A stretch of DNA of 45,979 bases from a virus: the IMG/VR virus record IMGVR_UViG_3300023094_000013, positions 1 through 45,979 of that record. One strand, 5' to 3'. The notes below the pieces were generated by a model. That model was not told the origin of the DNA, did no database searches, and worked only from the letters and a program-made list of their open reading frames with translations. Position numbers and translations under genes: made by a program. Below, piece after piece: positions 35,544 to 43,290 of this stretch (its first letter is position 1; every line of letters begins with the position of its first letter).

Positions 35544-36424
35544 CCGAACACCAGCTCACGCCTCGGCAGGAAGTACAGCGACACGATCGAGGCCGTGGTC
35601 GCGTTCGACATCACGACGTTGATCGTAGAGTCTCCCTGCGGGATGGCGAAGAGCTTCGGGGCGAATCCGAGATCACCATACCGATTCTCGCCCAGCTGAT
35701 CAGTGACCAGTTTGGTCTGGGTGTCGATGGTGATCGTCTCGTTCGCCTCGATGCCGTTCTCAAACTCCCAGCTGGCGCCGTCGCGCACGCGGGTCGCGAT
35801 GAACCCGTCGCTCGGCCCAACCAGCGTCCAGATGGCGGGCGACTCCACGTCTCCGGGATTCTCGACAGAGAACACGCCGACTGCTTGCGACGACGACAGC
35901 CGCAGTCGGGTCAGACCGCCGTTGCCAGTACGGATGAGACCTCGACCGGCGTTAGCCGCGCGCAGCGAGAGCTGAACCGGCTCGCGTGCGATGAAGTACG
36001 GGCGGGGCGCCACGAACACCATCGGCCACTTCGCATAGTCACGACCGTTGGTGTCGATGCCGGAGCTGAGGTCGCCACCGTTCTTGTAGTGAACTTCGAT
36101 CTCGAACTCAGAGCCGTCCGGATACTCGGCGACGAGCTTCGGCGAGGTGTACGTGTCGTTGAGCAGACGCACCAGACGGCGCATCTTGTCCTCGATCTCC
36201 TGCCCGGTCGTCCCGAAGAAGTACATCGGGATCGTCATCTCTCGCGCCTCACGACGAGACCCGCCGAAGCGGGATCCCTCGCGAGCACCTTGCTGAAGGT
36301 CGATGGTCGTCGGTGCGATACCGAATCCCGAAGCTCCTACTGCCTTGGTGTAATCCGTAGCTGAGTTGTTGTCGAGGACGATTGTGTCGCCGTTGTTCTC
36401 GAACCTGTATGTTATTCGACCCAT
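35540..36424 (-). CDS. Distal tail (Dit-like) minor tail protein, 294 aa
   Basis: Directly follows the tape measure, the usual place for Dit. SGFGIAPTTIDLQQGAREGS near the start and EMTIPMYFFGTTGQEIEDKM fit the Dit N-terminal domain; the C-terminal half is a galectin-like beta region (SPAIWTLVGPSDGFIATRV). It would form the ring joining tail tube and baseplate. Overlaps the tape-measure gene by 13 nt. Confidence 0.75.
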   Translation of the reverse strand: MGRITYRFENNGDTIVLDNNSATDYTKAVGASGFGIAPTTIDLQQGAREGSRFGGSRREAREMTIPMYFFGTTGQEIEDKMRRLVRLLNDTYTSPKLVAEYPDGSEFEIEVHYKNGGDLSSGIDTNGRDYAKWPMVFVAPRPYFIAREPVQLSLRAANAGRGLIRTGNGGLTRLRLSSSQAVGVFSVENPGDVESPAIWTLVGPSDGFIATRVRDGASWEFENGIEANETITIDTQTKLVTDQLGENRYGDLGFAPKLFAIPQGDSTINVVMSNATTASIVSLYFLPRRELVFG

Positions 36425-39378
36425 CCTGGAGCCACCACCCTCGCGCGCCGCAGCGCTTGTTCTAGTTCCTCTTCACCGGACAGCTGTTCTGTTCCCGGGG
36501 CGGCATGATAATGGAATTGCCTGTTGTCAACCATACTTGTATTCCCGGCTGCGAGGGCGGAGACCGGCTGGAGCTCGTTCTCGAACGTCGGAGCGATCTG
36601 CATCGACAGGTCGGTCAGGAGCGACTTGAGCGCGCCGGTCTTCGACGCGATACCCCGGATGAGACCGTCCATGATGGACTCACCGGCTGGCGTCAGGAGG
36701 ATCTTGTCCTTCTCGGGTGGACCCTTGGTCTTCGGGATCATCGCAGTGATTCCGTTGAGCAGGTCGGTCAGACCGCCGAGCGCGTCCTCGATACCCTTCT
36801 TCAGACCCTTGATAATGTTCTTACCGGCGTCGACGAGCCACTTGCCCGCGTTCGAGAAGATGTTCATCACGGTGTCCTTGAAGCCCATGATGAAATCGAT
36901 CGCGTTCTGGATCGGATCCTTGATGGCGTTGTACACACCCATGAAGATGCCGGAGACCGTGCCTACGAGGCCACCCCAGACGCCCGTGACGAAGCTGACC
37001 ACGTTCGCCACGATACCCGAGACGAAGTTGTAGATGTTGGTGAAGATTCCAGAGATGAACGTGAAGATCGGCGTGATCACCGGCATGATCTGCGCGAGCC
37101 AGCCTCGGAAGACGCCGACGACGAAGTTCACGATGTTGGTGACGACGCCGGTCACGAAGCTGACGATGTTATTCCAGATCGTCGTGAAGAAGTTGCCGAT
37201 GTTCGTGAGCACGTCGGACACGGTGCTGCGGACAGCCTCGAACGCCACCGCGATCACCATCTGCATCGTCTTGACTACGTCGGTGACGAAGTCGACCATC
37301 GCTTGCCAGCGCTCCGTGAAGAAGGTGACAACCGCATCGACGACCGTCCCGATGAACGACTGGATCTGTCCGAAGACGAACAGGATCGTCTGCCACAGGA
37401 AGTTCATGATCGCCGCGACGAGATTCACCGCAGCCACGATCAGCGGAACTACGAACTCTCCAAACCACGAGACGAACGGCGCGATGAAGGCCATGATGGC
37501 TGCGAACACGGTGCCCACGAAGGACATGAATCCGTTGAACGCATCGACGATCATCCCAACGAAGTTGAGTACTGGCTGGACGAAGACTGCGAAGAGCGCG
37601 GCTCCGACGGCGGAGAAGATCGCTACGATCCCGTTCCACAGACCGGTGAAGAAGTCCCGGAGCGCGTTGAACCGCTCCACGACGAAGTCTACGACGCCCC
37701 ATTCGATCAGCGCGTTGGTGATGTTCTCGACAGCGTCTTCGAAGAAGCTGACAATGTTGTCCCACACGTCCTTGAAGAACTGTACGACGCCATCCCAGTT
37801 CTGGACGAGCCAGACGATACCAGCGACGAGGGCGATCACCGCTGCGATGATGGCGGCGATCGCCAGCACGACGAGGCCGATTGGGTTCGCGAGCATCGCC
37901 GCGTTCCAAGCCCACTGTGCAGCCGTGATGACCGCCATGACTGCCGTGGTGGCTGCTTGCGCAGCCTTCATGGCGATGAGAGCGGCCTTGGCTCGGATCT
38001 GGGTAGCGATGCCGACTTCCATAGCCGTGTTCTGGGCTACGGTGGCGCCGGTCTCAGCGAGGCGGGCGGCAGTGTTCTCGCGCAAAGCCTTGCGGGTGGC
38101 GAAGGCCGACGCGAGCTCGGCATATCTCAGCGGGATGGACGCGGCGATCTGAGCGTTGTTGACGGCGGTCGCGACCTGTGCGATGGCCATTGCGGCTGCG
38201 ACTGCGATCAGGCCAGCGGCGAGGAGCGCAGGGTTATCTCCGAGGAACTGGAGAGCCTGTGCGAGGCCGTGAAGCAGCGGCACGAGCAGCGGCAGTCCAG
38301 CCGCGAGCACCTCTCCGAGCGAGCCCGAGATGTTGCCGAGACCGATCGCGAGCTCCTTGAACAGCGGCAGCAGGGGAGCCGCCACCGTGAGAACCTCGCC
38401 GAACGATCCGCCGACAGCGTCGAGGTCGCCGCTGGCGATCGAGGCGATCATGTCGCGGAAGGCGAGCGCCACGCGCGTGATGAACGCGATGAATGGCTCG
38501 AAGTCCAAGTTCGTGATCCACACGGCGAGCTTGCCGAAGACGACGCCCAGCTGTGCGCCGAGGTACGTCGCGATCGGCGCGATCGCCGTCGTGAGGCGGT
38601 CGAGCGCCCCGGCTACGGCCTGGAAGAGCGCCGGGGCAGCGTTCACTGAGGGCTGAACGAACGCCACGCCAAGGCGGCTCAGAGCCGCGCCTACGTTGTC
38701 TAGGGCGCCACGAGCGGTCTGTCCGGACTGAAGCGCCGCGCCGCCGATGTTCTTCTCGATGACGCGCTGGAAGGTAGCGGCGTCGACCTTGCCCTGAGAC
38801 ACCATCTTCGACAGCGCTTCGGCGGAGACGCCGTACTCCTCCTGGAGCCACTGGAAGATCGGGATGCCCCGGTCAGAGAGCTGGTTGAGGTTGTCCGTGG
38901 CGACTTTGCCAGAGGCGGACACCTTGTTGATAATGGAGCCCATCTCGCCGAGAGATGTTCCTGCGATTGTCGCAGCGTCGGCGGTGAGCTTGAGGTACTT
39001 CGCTAACTGCTCTCCAGGCTTGATACCGGCTGCGACTGCGGAGGCCGCGACGGTGGCAGCCTCATCCAGCCCGAAGGCCGTGCCTCGTACAGCCGATAAC
39101 GCGTCCTGCATGATCTGGGTCACAGATTCAGCGCTGTGACCCAGACCGATTAACTTCGCCTGTGCATCCTGGATGTTGAGGGCGCGGTCGAGGCCACCCT
39201 TCAGCGCTAACCCAGCGACGCCCGCAGCGACTGCGGCTAACCCAGCGACTCCAACGCCAACGAACTTGCCGATGGAGGAGGCTACTGACTTCAGCCCCGA
39301 GTCTGCCTCTTCAACGCCCTTGCCGTTGTAGTCAAGCTCGATTGTTCCTCGGGCAGACCCGAGACTGTAGTCAGACAT
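36412..39378 (-). CDS. Tape measure protein, 988 aa
   Basis: Sets tail length and is carried inside the tail tube. The N-terminal region has the usual tape-measure block (ISDRG-type LNQLSDRGIPIFQWLQ, then TARGALDNVGAALSRLGVAF). The middle holds several long hydrophobic segments (VLAIAAIIAAVIALVAGIVW) and more than 300 residues of periodic Trp/Phe repeats (FFTTIWNNIVSFVTGVVTNI). At about 0.15 nm per residue the tail would be near 150 nm. The ATG overlaps the stop of the chaperone extension (TAATG). Confidence 0.92.
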   Translation of the reverse strand: MSDYSLGSARGTIELDYNGKGVEEADSGLKSVASSIGKFVGVGVAGLAAVAAGVAGLALKGGLDRALNIQDAQAKLIGLGHSAESVTQIMQDALSAVRGTAFGLDEAATVAASAVAAGIKPGEQLAKYLKLTADAATIAGTSLGEMGSIINKVSASGKVATDNLNQLSDRGIPIFQWLQEEYGVSAEALSKMVSQGKVDAATFQRVIEKNIGGAALQSGQTARGALDNVGAALSRLGVAFVQPSVNAAPALFQAVAGALDRLTTAIAPIATYLGAQLGVVFGKLAVWITNLDFEPFIAFITRVALAFRDMIASIASGDLDAVGGSFGEVLTVAAPLLPLFKELAIGLGNISGSLGEVLAAGLPLLVPLLHGLAQALQFLGDNPALLAAGLIAVAAAMAIAQVATAVNNAQIAASIPLRYAELASAFATRKALRENTAARLAETGATVAQNTAMEVGIATQIRAKAALIAMKAAQAATTAVMAVITAAQWAWNAAMLANPIGLVVLAIAAIIAAVIALVAGIVWLVQNWDGVVQFFKDVWDNIVSFFEDAVENITNALIEWGVVDFVVERFNALRDFFTGLWNGIVAIFSAVGAALFAVFVQPVLNFVGMIVDAFNGFMSFVGTVFAAIMAFIAPFVSWFGEFVVPLIVAAVNLVAAIMNFLWQTILFVFGQIQSFIGTVVDAVVTFFTERWQAMVDFVTDVVKTMQMVIAVAFEAVRSTVSDVLTNIGNFFTTIWNNIVSFVTGVVTNIVNFVVGVFRGWLAQIMPVITPIFTFISGIFTNIYNFVSGIVANVVSFVTGVWGGLVGTVSGIFMGVYNAIKDPIQNAIDFIMGFKDTVMNIFSNAGKWLVDAGKNIIKGLKKGIEDALGGLTDLLNGITAMIPKTKGPPEKDKILLTPAGESIMDGLIRGIASKTGALKSLLTDLSMQIAPTFENELQPVSALAAGNTSMVDNRQFHYHAAPGTEQLSGEEELEQALRRARVVAPGWVE

Positions 39379-40191
39379 TACATGCTCGCCATCGGATCGC
39401 GGAATCGACCCTTGTGGCGAGTCTCTTCGGGGTCATTAGAGGAGAGCCAACGTAGTAGTTCACTGTGTGCCTTCCTCTCGGCCTCTGCTGGGTTCTTGAT
39501 CTTCTCGGTTACCTTCCGGATGTGATTCTCCAGAGCTAGGCCGAATGAAACAACTGCTTTGTCGAAGCTATACTGGGCGACGCTTCCCTCGACTTCGTAA
39601 ACTACACTAGGTCGAGTTCCGAGCTCTTTGCCGAGGCGGTATGCCTCCCAGAGCTTCCGTGGATCACGGACGAAACGCGTCGAAGTCGCTGAGTCCGAGA
39701 CTTCCCACCGCCTCCTCCATGATCGCAGCCTTGTCCTGGAAGTCGACGTAGCTGAGGTAGATGTCGCCTTCGACTCGATCCATGTCGTCGGCGGGATCGG
39801 TGTGAAGAATCGGGTCGACGACGACGTACTGGACGATCTTGTCGACCAGCTCGAGCATCTTCTTCATCTGCTCGGGATCCTTGCGGACTGCGGCGATGTC
39901 GATGGCAGCGGCGCCACCCTCGGCCTTCTTGATGGTCTCGAGGTTGACGGTCGAGCTGAGCTGGTCGAACGAGTCGAGCAGACCGGCCTCGACCAGCGTC
40001 TGGAGCGAGGGCTTGCGCAGGGCGCAGGTGGTTCCCGAAGGCGTCGTGAACACGTAGCTCTGAGCGTTCTGGAGCCAGCCAGCGCCCATTGAGGCGGCAG
40101 GTGCGGCCTTGGGCGTGGGAGCCTTGCGGGTGGTGGGAGCTTTGCGGTCGGTGGGGGTGCGACGGGCGGGGGTGCTGGCAGGAGATGACAT
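39378..40191 (-). CDS. Tail assembly chaperone, +1 frameshift fusion (G-T), about 270 aa
   Basis: The first frame reads to its TGA at 39664. A second open frame continues without a start of its own, in the +1 frame, to TAA at 39378, overlapping the tape-measure ATG. At TTT CGT CCG TGA (39675-39664) a Phe tRNA can slip +1 from UUU to UUC with full pairing, skipping C39672 and giving DAF-VRDPRKLWEAYRLGKELG. The extension is about 97 aa. Such G/G-T pairs are standard in long-tailed phages, usually by -1; +1 is the less common form. The exact slip point is inferred. Confidence 0.75.
39664..40191 (-). CDS. Tail assembly chaperone (unshifted product), 175 aa
   Basis: Position between the major tail protein and the tape measure identifies it. 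N-terminal Ala/Pro/Thr/Lys-rich segment (ARRTPTDRKAPTTRKAPTPK), then a helical domain with ALRKPSLQTLVEAGLLDSFD, and an acidic C-terminus ending SDFDAFRP. It binds the tape measure during tail assembly; the longer +1 product is made from the same start. Confidence 0.85.
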   Translation of the reverse strand: MSSPASTPARRTPTDRKAPTTRKAPTPKAAPAASMGAGWLQNAQSYVFTTPSGTTCALRKPSLQTLVEAGLLDSFDQLSSTVNLETIKKAEGGAAAIDIAAVRKDPEQMKKMLELVDKIVQYVVVDPILHTDPADDMDRVEGDIYLSYVDFQDKAAIMEEAVGSLGLSDFDAFRP

Positions 40192-40219
40192 CCTAGTGTT
40201 CCTTATCTCGAGGGTTGGG

Positions 40220-40783
40220 TTAAACGACTACGCCGGGCTCGACGAATGCCGTGACCGATGCGTTGTTGACGAACTCGTAAAGCACGTCAGCGTGTGCTCC
40301 GGACGCCGGTGCGATACCGATGCCCGAGGCTGCGAGGAGCGTGAACGCTCCGTCGGCGAACGAACCGGAGAGGTCTCCGGTGCACTTCGCCTTGTGGATG
40401 ATGGTGTGAACATCTCCGCCCGAGTCCGAGATGGACTGGCCTTCGATGCGGAAGTACGGACGCTGGTCCGTGACCTTCTTGGCGTAGACGGACTTGGAGG
40501 TGTTTCCAGAACCAGACTCGGTAATGGTACCACCCGCCATCACCTTGAAGGCCGCGTAGGGCAGACCGCCGGACTCGAACTCGAACGACAGCGACGCACC
40601 CTTACCGTGAGCGGCGACATCTCGGTCGTCTCCTCGAAGTGTCTCGAAGTCTTCCGTCTCGGTCCAGCTCAGCGTGCGAGCGTAGGGCAGGTCGACGGAG
40701 GTCGTTGCGAGGGTGGTGGCTGCCGCGTCGGTGTACGGCGTGAGCTTGATATCGCGGATACCAAACGGTAATGCAGTTTCCAT
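40220..40783 (-). CDS. Major tail tube protein, 187 aa
   Basis: Beta-rich protein just upstream of the chaperones: METALPFGIRDIKLTPYTD, ...VDLPYARTLSWTETEDFETLRG, FESGGLPYAAFKVMAGGTI. This pattern is typical of actinophage tail tube subunits. Abundant structural protein expected. GAAGGGAAG lies before the ATG and the start overlaps the upstream stop (TAATG). Confidence 0.8.
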   Translation of the reverse strand: METALPFGIRDIKLTPYTDAAATTLATTSVDLPYARTLSWTETEDFETLRGDDRDVAAHGKGASLSFEFESGGLPYAAFKVMAGGTITESGSGNTSKSVYAKKVTDQRPYFRIEGQSISDSGGDVHTIIHKAKCTGDLSGSFADGAFTLLAASGIGIAPASGAHADVLYEFVNNASVTAFVEPGVVV

Positions 40784-40977
40784 TATTGCTTCCCTTCTTC
40801 CGGCTCAGCGAACCGAAGTGTTTTGACGAGCTGTCCAGAGGCCAGATCGAAGCGATGAAGGACGACCGTCCCGCGCCGGTGACCGCAGAAGCGAGAGTTG
40901 CACTTAATCTCGACCGTGTGGTCGTCGACTAGGAGCAGCGCATGCTTCTTGCTGTCGCAGCGGAGGTCGATGTCCAT
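40783..40977 (-). CDS. Com-like small zinc-finger protein, 64 aa
   Basis: DLRCDSKKHALLLVDDH, then IEIKC-like VEIKCNSRFCGHRRG: spacing C6...C28, C33 resembles the Mu Com family (C-x-C knuckle followed by K C.x.C). Com is a translational activator in Mu. An unexpected regulator-type gene inside the tail operon; it may bind late mRNA. One ligand would be His. Confidence 0.5.
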   Translation of the reverse strand: MDIDLRCDSKKHALLLVDDHTVEIKCNSRFCGHRRGTVVLHRFDLASGQLVKTLRFAEPEEGKQ

Positions 40978-40981
40978 GGGA

Positions 40982-41290
40982 TCAGGCGACCGAGAACTCG
41001 GGCAGCTTGATCAGAGCGTCAACGGTCGAGGCGTTGAGCTCTTCCTTGGGAACGACGAAGCCGTTGTCGGACGACCACACGAGGTCTCCGATGGGGTCGA
41101 CGGCGCCAAGCGAGATGAGGTCGAGGCGGTTGAACGACTTGCGGTCGATCATCGGAGAGGTGTACCGAACGCCCGAGATCTCTCGCATGGGCGGACGACC
41201 TTCGTCGGTCTCGAGAGTCTGGATCTCTTCGCCCTGAGCAGCGCTCTCGGTCGAGATCTCCAGAGCCGTTTCTGGATCGTTCTTGGCCAT
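40982..41290 (-). CDS. Hypothetical protein in the tail operon, 102 aa
   Basis: Acidic N-terminus (ALEISTESAAQGEEIQ) followed by a compact domain (VRYTSPMIDRKSFNRLDLIS; FVVPKEELNASTVDALIKLP). A strong AAAGGAGG ribosome-binding site suggests high expression. Tail accessory by position; unknown family. Confidence 0.65.
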   Translation of the reverse strand: MAKNDPETALEISTESAAQGEEIQTLETDEGRPPMREISGVRYTSPMIDRKSFNRLDLISLGAVDPIGDLVWSSDNGFVVPKEELNASTVDALIKLPEFSVA

Positions 41291-41346
41291 GACGGCCTCC
41301 TTTACGTTGTGGGTTCGTTTCCAGCAAGAAGTCTACCGGATTCGCC

Positions 41347-41769
41347 TCAAATGCCGCTGGCCACAACCTCAAGGTCGTAGGGCACGACGGCCTTCTGATA
41401 GCCGTTGTCTCGGGCGTCCGGGCCGCGCTGAAGATCACGGATTTGGGTGATCCATCCGCCCTCCTTCTCGATGGGATCGTTCCCGGTCAGGACTGCGACG
41501 GCAGCCGAGGCGATCCGGTCAAGCTTCGTGTAGTTTCCGATCGGGCCGTAGCACCAGATCGTGAGAGGGTTGAAGTTGCTCCGACCCATGCCAGCGCGAG
41601 CCTTGCCCCAGCGCAAAACGAGGAAGAACTCCTCCTGTGGAGAGTCGGAGGTGTCGGCCTGATAGACGGCGTTGTAGTCGTCCGAGTGCTGCGACGCAGA
41701 CAGCCCGGCGTTGCGCAGATCCGTCGACTCGGCAAGCATGTCCGCGATGGTCTCTCTTGTGGTGGGCAT
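41347..41769 (-). CDS. Tail terminator protein, 140 aa
   Basis: Located after the neck genes and before the tail tube gene, the standard place of the terminator (gpU-like). MPTTRETIADMLAESTDLRN is the N-terminal helix, followed by FFLVLRWGKARAG and LTIWCYGPIGNYTKLDRIAS, an alpha/beta pattern seen in such proteins. Start chosen at MPTTRET with GGAG upstream; a longer frame would overlap the previous gene. Confidence 0.65.
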   Translation of the reverse strand: MPTTRETIADMLAESTDLRNAGLSASQHSDDYNAVYQADTSDSPQEEFFLVLRWGKARAGMGRSNFNPLTIWCYGPIGNYTKLDRIASAAVAVLTGNDPIEKEGGWITQIRDLQRGPDARDNGYQKAVVPYDLEVVASGI

Positions 41770-41770
41770 T

Positions 41771-42148
41771 CTAGACTCCAAACATCTCGTTGTATAGCCT
41801 TCCGGCATCTCGAACATACTGAGGTCCGATGACCTCCATGGTGGGGACGATGATCGCGTATCGCCCGGCGAAGCGCGTCTCAAGCCAGATACCGTAGTTG
41901 ACGGAATGACCGATGTCGATATGCCAGTGTCCGGTCGCCGCCTGAGAGTTGTCTCCGATGGCCACGAGGCCGGTTCGAGCGTTCGCCGTGCGGTCGGTCC
42001 ATGCGGCGTTGTTCTTAGCGTAGGTCTCGGCTTGCAGGGCGTAGTACGTCGTCATCTTCGAGATGTACGCCCGCGCCCGGATGTGAGCACCGAGCAGCTT
42101 CGGACTGATCTCATCTCGAGTGAAGTGGAAGCTGCTGCTACTTGCCAT
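41771..42148 (-). CDS. HK97 gp10-like neck/tail-completion protein, 125 aa
   Basis: N-terminal helix followed by the gp10-type YYALQAETYAKNNAAWTDRTANARTGL and SVNYGIWLETRFAGRYAII patterns (NA.WTDRTG..R.gl...Y..yLE.g....A.i.p). Joins head connector and tail. Overlaps upstream by 11 nt. Confidence 0.72.
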   Translation of the reverse strand: MASSSSFHFTRDEISPKLLGAHIRARAYISKMTTYYALQAETYAKNNAAWTDRTANARTGLVAIGDNSQAATGHWHIDIGHSVNYGIWLETRFAGRYAIIVPTMEVIGPQYVRDAGRLYNEMFGV

Positions 42149-42509
42149 ACTCGGTCACCAGACCACGCTGCTCGTAGTCGTTGTCGCGCATCATGTCGCC
42201 GATGGTCCACTCGCGTCCGTCTTCGGCGACCCAGTGGTCGCCCGGCTCCATCTTCGAATTCCACTCGCCGAGGAGCTCGTACGCTACGCGGCGCACCTGC
42301 CCATCCGCAGTCGTAACCGTGGCGTCTGTCGATCGACCGAACTCAATGATCCGGAACGTCTGCGGCTCCCGAGGCGGAAGGTCAACCCAGTCGTACTGGG
42401 CGCCAGCCGTGCGCTGCTTCTCCACCGGAGTCAGAGTGATCACCGTCGAGCGCGCGTCGATGAACGCCTTCGTGTTGAGGCGGTGGATCTTCTTCTCCAT
42501 GGCGTCCAT
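42138..42509 (-). CDS. Head-to-tail stopper-like protein, 123 aa
   Basis: Small beta-barrel-like protein (STVITLTPVEKQRT; PQTFRIIEFGRSTDATV; GDHWVAEDGREWTIG) in the place of the stopper that closes the portal channel. Start shares its A with the upstream stop (TGATG). Identified mainly by synteny. Confidence 0.6.
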   Translation of the reverse strand: MDAMEKKIHRLNTKAFIDARSTVITLTPVEKQRTAGAQYDWVDLPPREPQTFRIIEFGRSTDATVTTADGQVRRVAYELLGEWNSKMEPGDHWVAEDGREWTIGDMMRDNDYEQRGLVTEYGK

Positions 42510-42823
42510 CAGCGATCGATCTCGATGAGGCGCGTGGTGCTGGCTGCGGAGGACGCGGTGGCGACGGAGTCGTCGTTGAACACCTCGGCCATGGCGAGTG
42601 CATTCTTGTACAGGTCGCCCATGCTTCGGGACGAACCAGCCTCGGAGATGTTCACGAGGTGCGCGAAGTGAGCGGCTTTGGACTGCCAGACAGACCGGGC
42701 GGCAGCACGCAGGGTCGGCTTGCCGTCGATGAGAGCGCCGAGATAGTCGTCGGTGTATGGAGCTTCGTTGTCCGGCTCGGCTACGAGAGCTCGGAGCTCG
42801 GCGATCAGTTCTGGCGAGGCCAT
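42509..42823 (-). CDS. Head-to-tail adaptor-like protein, 104 aa
   Basis: All-helical (PELIAELRALVAEPDNEAPY; DDYLGALIDGKPTLRAAARS), typical of gp6-type adaptors docking on the portal. AAGGGA precedes the ATG; a strong hairpin lies just upstream (42848-42883). Confidence 0.65.
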   Translation of the reverse strand: MASPELIAELRALVAEPDNEAPYTDDYLGALIDGKPTLRAAARSVWQSKAAHFAHLVNISEAGSSRSMGDLYKNALAMAEVFNDDSVATASSAASTTRLIEIDR

Positions 42824-42847
42824 GAGTTGTCCCTTCGAGGAATGAGA

Positions 42848-42883
42848 AGAGGCCCCAGCACTCGGTTGAATGCTGAGGCCTCT
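42848..42883 (-). terminator. Hairpin between head genes
   Basis: AGAGGCC...CAGCA pairs with TGCTG...GGCCTCT across one mismatch, and TTCTC follows in the mRNA. It may be a partial terminator reducing connector expression. Confidence 0.65.
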
Positions 42884-42901
42884 CGGTCTACTTTACCGGA
42901 G

Positions 42902-42918
42902 AGCGGCTGGTGGCCGCT
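42902..42918 (-). terminator. Short hairpin overlapping a stop codon
   Basis: AGCGGC-CACCA-GCCGCT (6-bp perfect stem) directly after the TAA of the gene at 42918; first of two hairpins in 70 bp. Confidence 0.5.
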
Positions 42919-43223
42919 TACTCTTCGGGCTCCTCCGCCGTCGCGTGGAATTCGACAAGGCGAGCCTTGATGTCTTCCTTCTTGCCGGTGGCGTCGAGAC
43001 CGCGCTCGGTCGCCGCAGCCTTGAGGTCGGGATACTCGAGAGCATCCCAGTCGAGCGCCTCGAAGGTCTGCTCTTCCTCTTCGTCGGTCTCCTCTTCGAG
43101 GTCGGACTCGAACGTGAGCTCGATGCCCGACATCTCGAGATCCTGCACGATCCAGGGGCGGTCGGCGATGTACAGCACCTCGTCCTCGGTCAGCGGCTTG
43201 CTGAAGTCGATCTTCTTCGACAT
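42918..43223 (-). CDS. SAP-domain protein of the head module, 101 aa
   Basis: The C-terminus EYPDLKAAATERGLDATGKK-EDIKARLVEF is a clear SAP/HeH motif, preceded by an acidic stretch (EEETDEEEEQTF). It resembles small proteins next to actinophage capsid genes. It may touch packaged DNA or be a connector; role uncertain. GAGAGG precedes the ATG. Confidence 0.65.
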   Translation of the reverse strand: MSKKIDFSKPLTEDEVLYIADRPWIVQDLEMSGIELTFESDLEEETDEEEEQTFEALDWDALEYPDLKAAATERGLDATGKKEDIKARLVEFHATAEEPEE

Positions 43224-43245
43224 TGTCTTGCCTCTCTGCTAGAGA

Positions 43246-43280
43246 CAGAGGCCGATCCCACCAAGAAGGATCGGCCTCTG
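43246..43280 (-). terminator. Hairpin after the major capsid gene
   Basis: Perfect 13-bp stem CAGAGGCCGATCC/GGATCGGCCTCTG with a 9-nt loop, 11 nt after the capsid stop. No U-tract. Probably an attenuator that keeps capsid mRNA in excess, or a stabiliser. Confidence 0.7.
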
Positions 43281-43290
43281 CCGGCTTGGG

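Noticed and set aside
36505-38649. 714-codon open frame on the plus strand, rich in Asp, Glu and Arg
   Set aside because: It is the antisense of the tape-measure gene; composition follows from GC-rich codons read backwards, with no ribosome-binding site or known motif.
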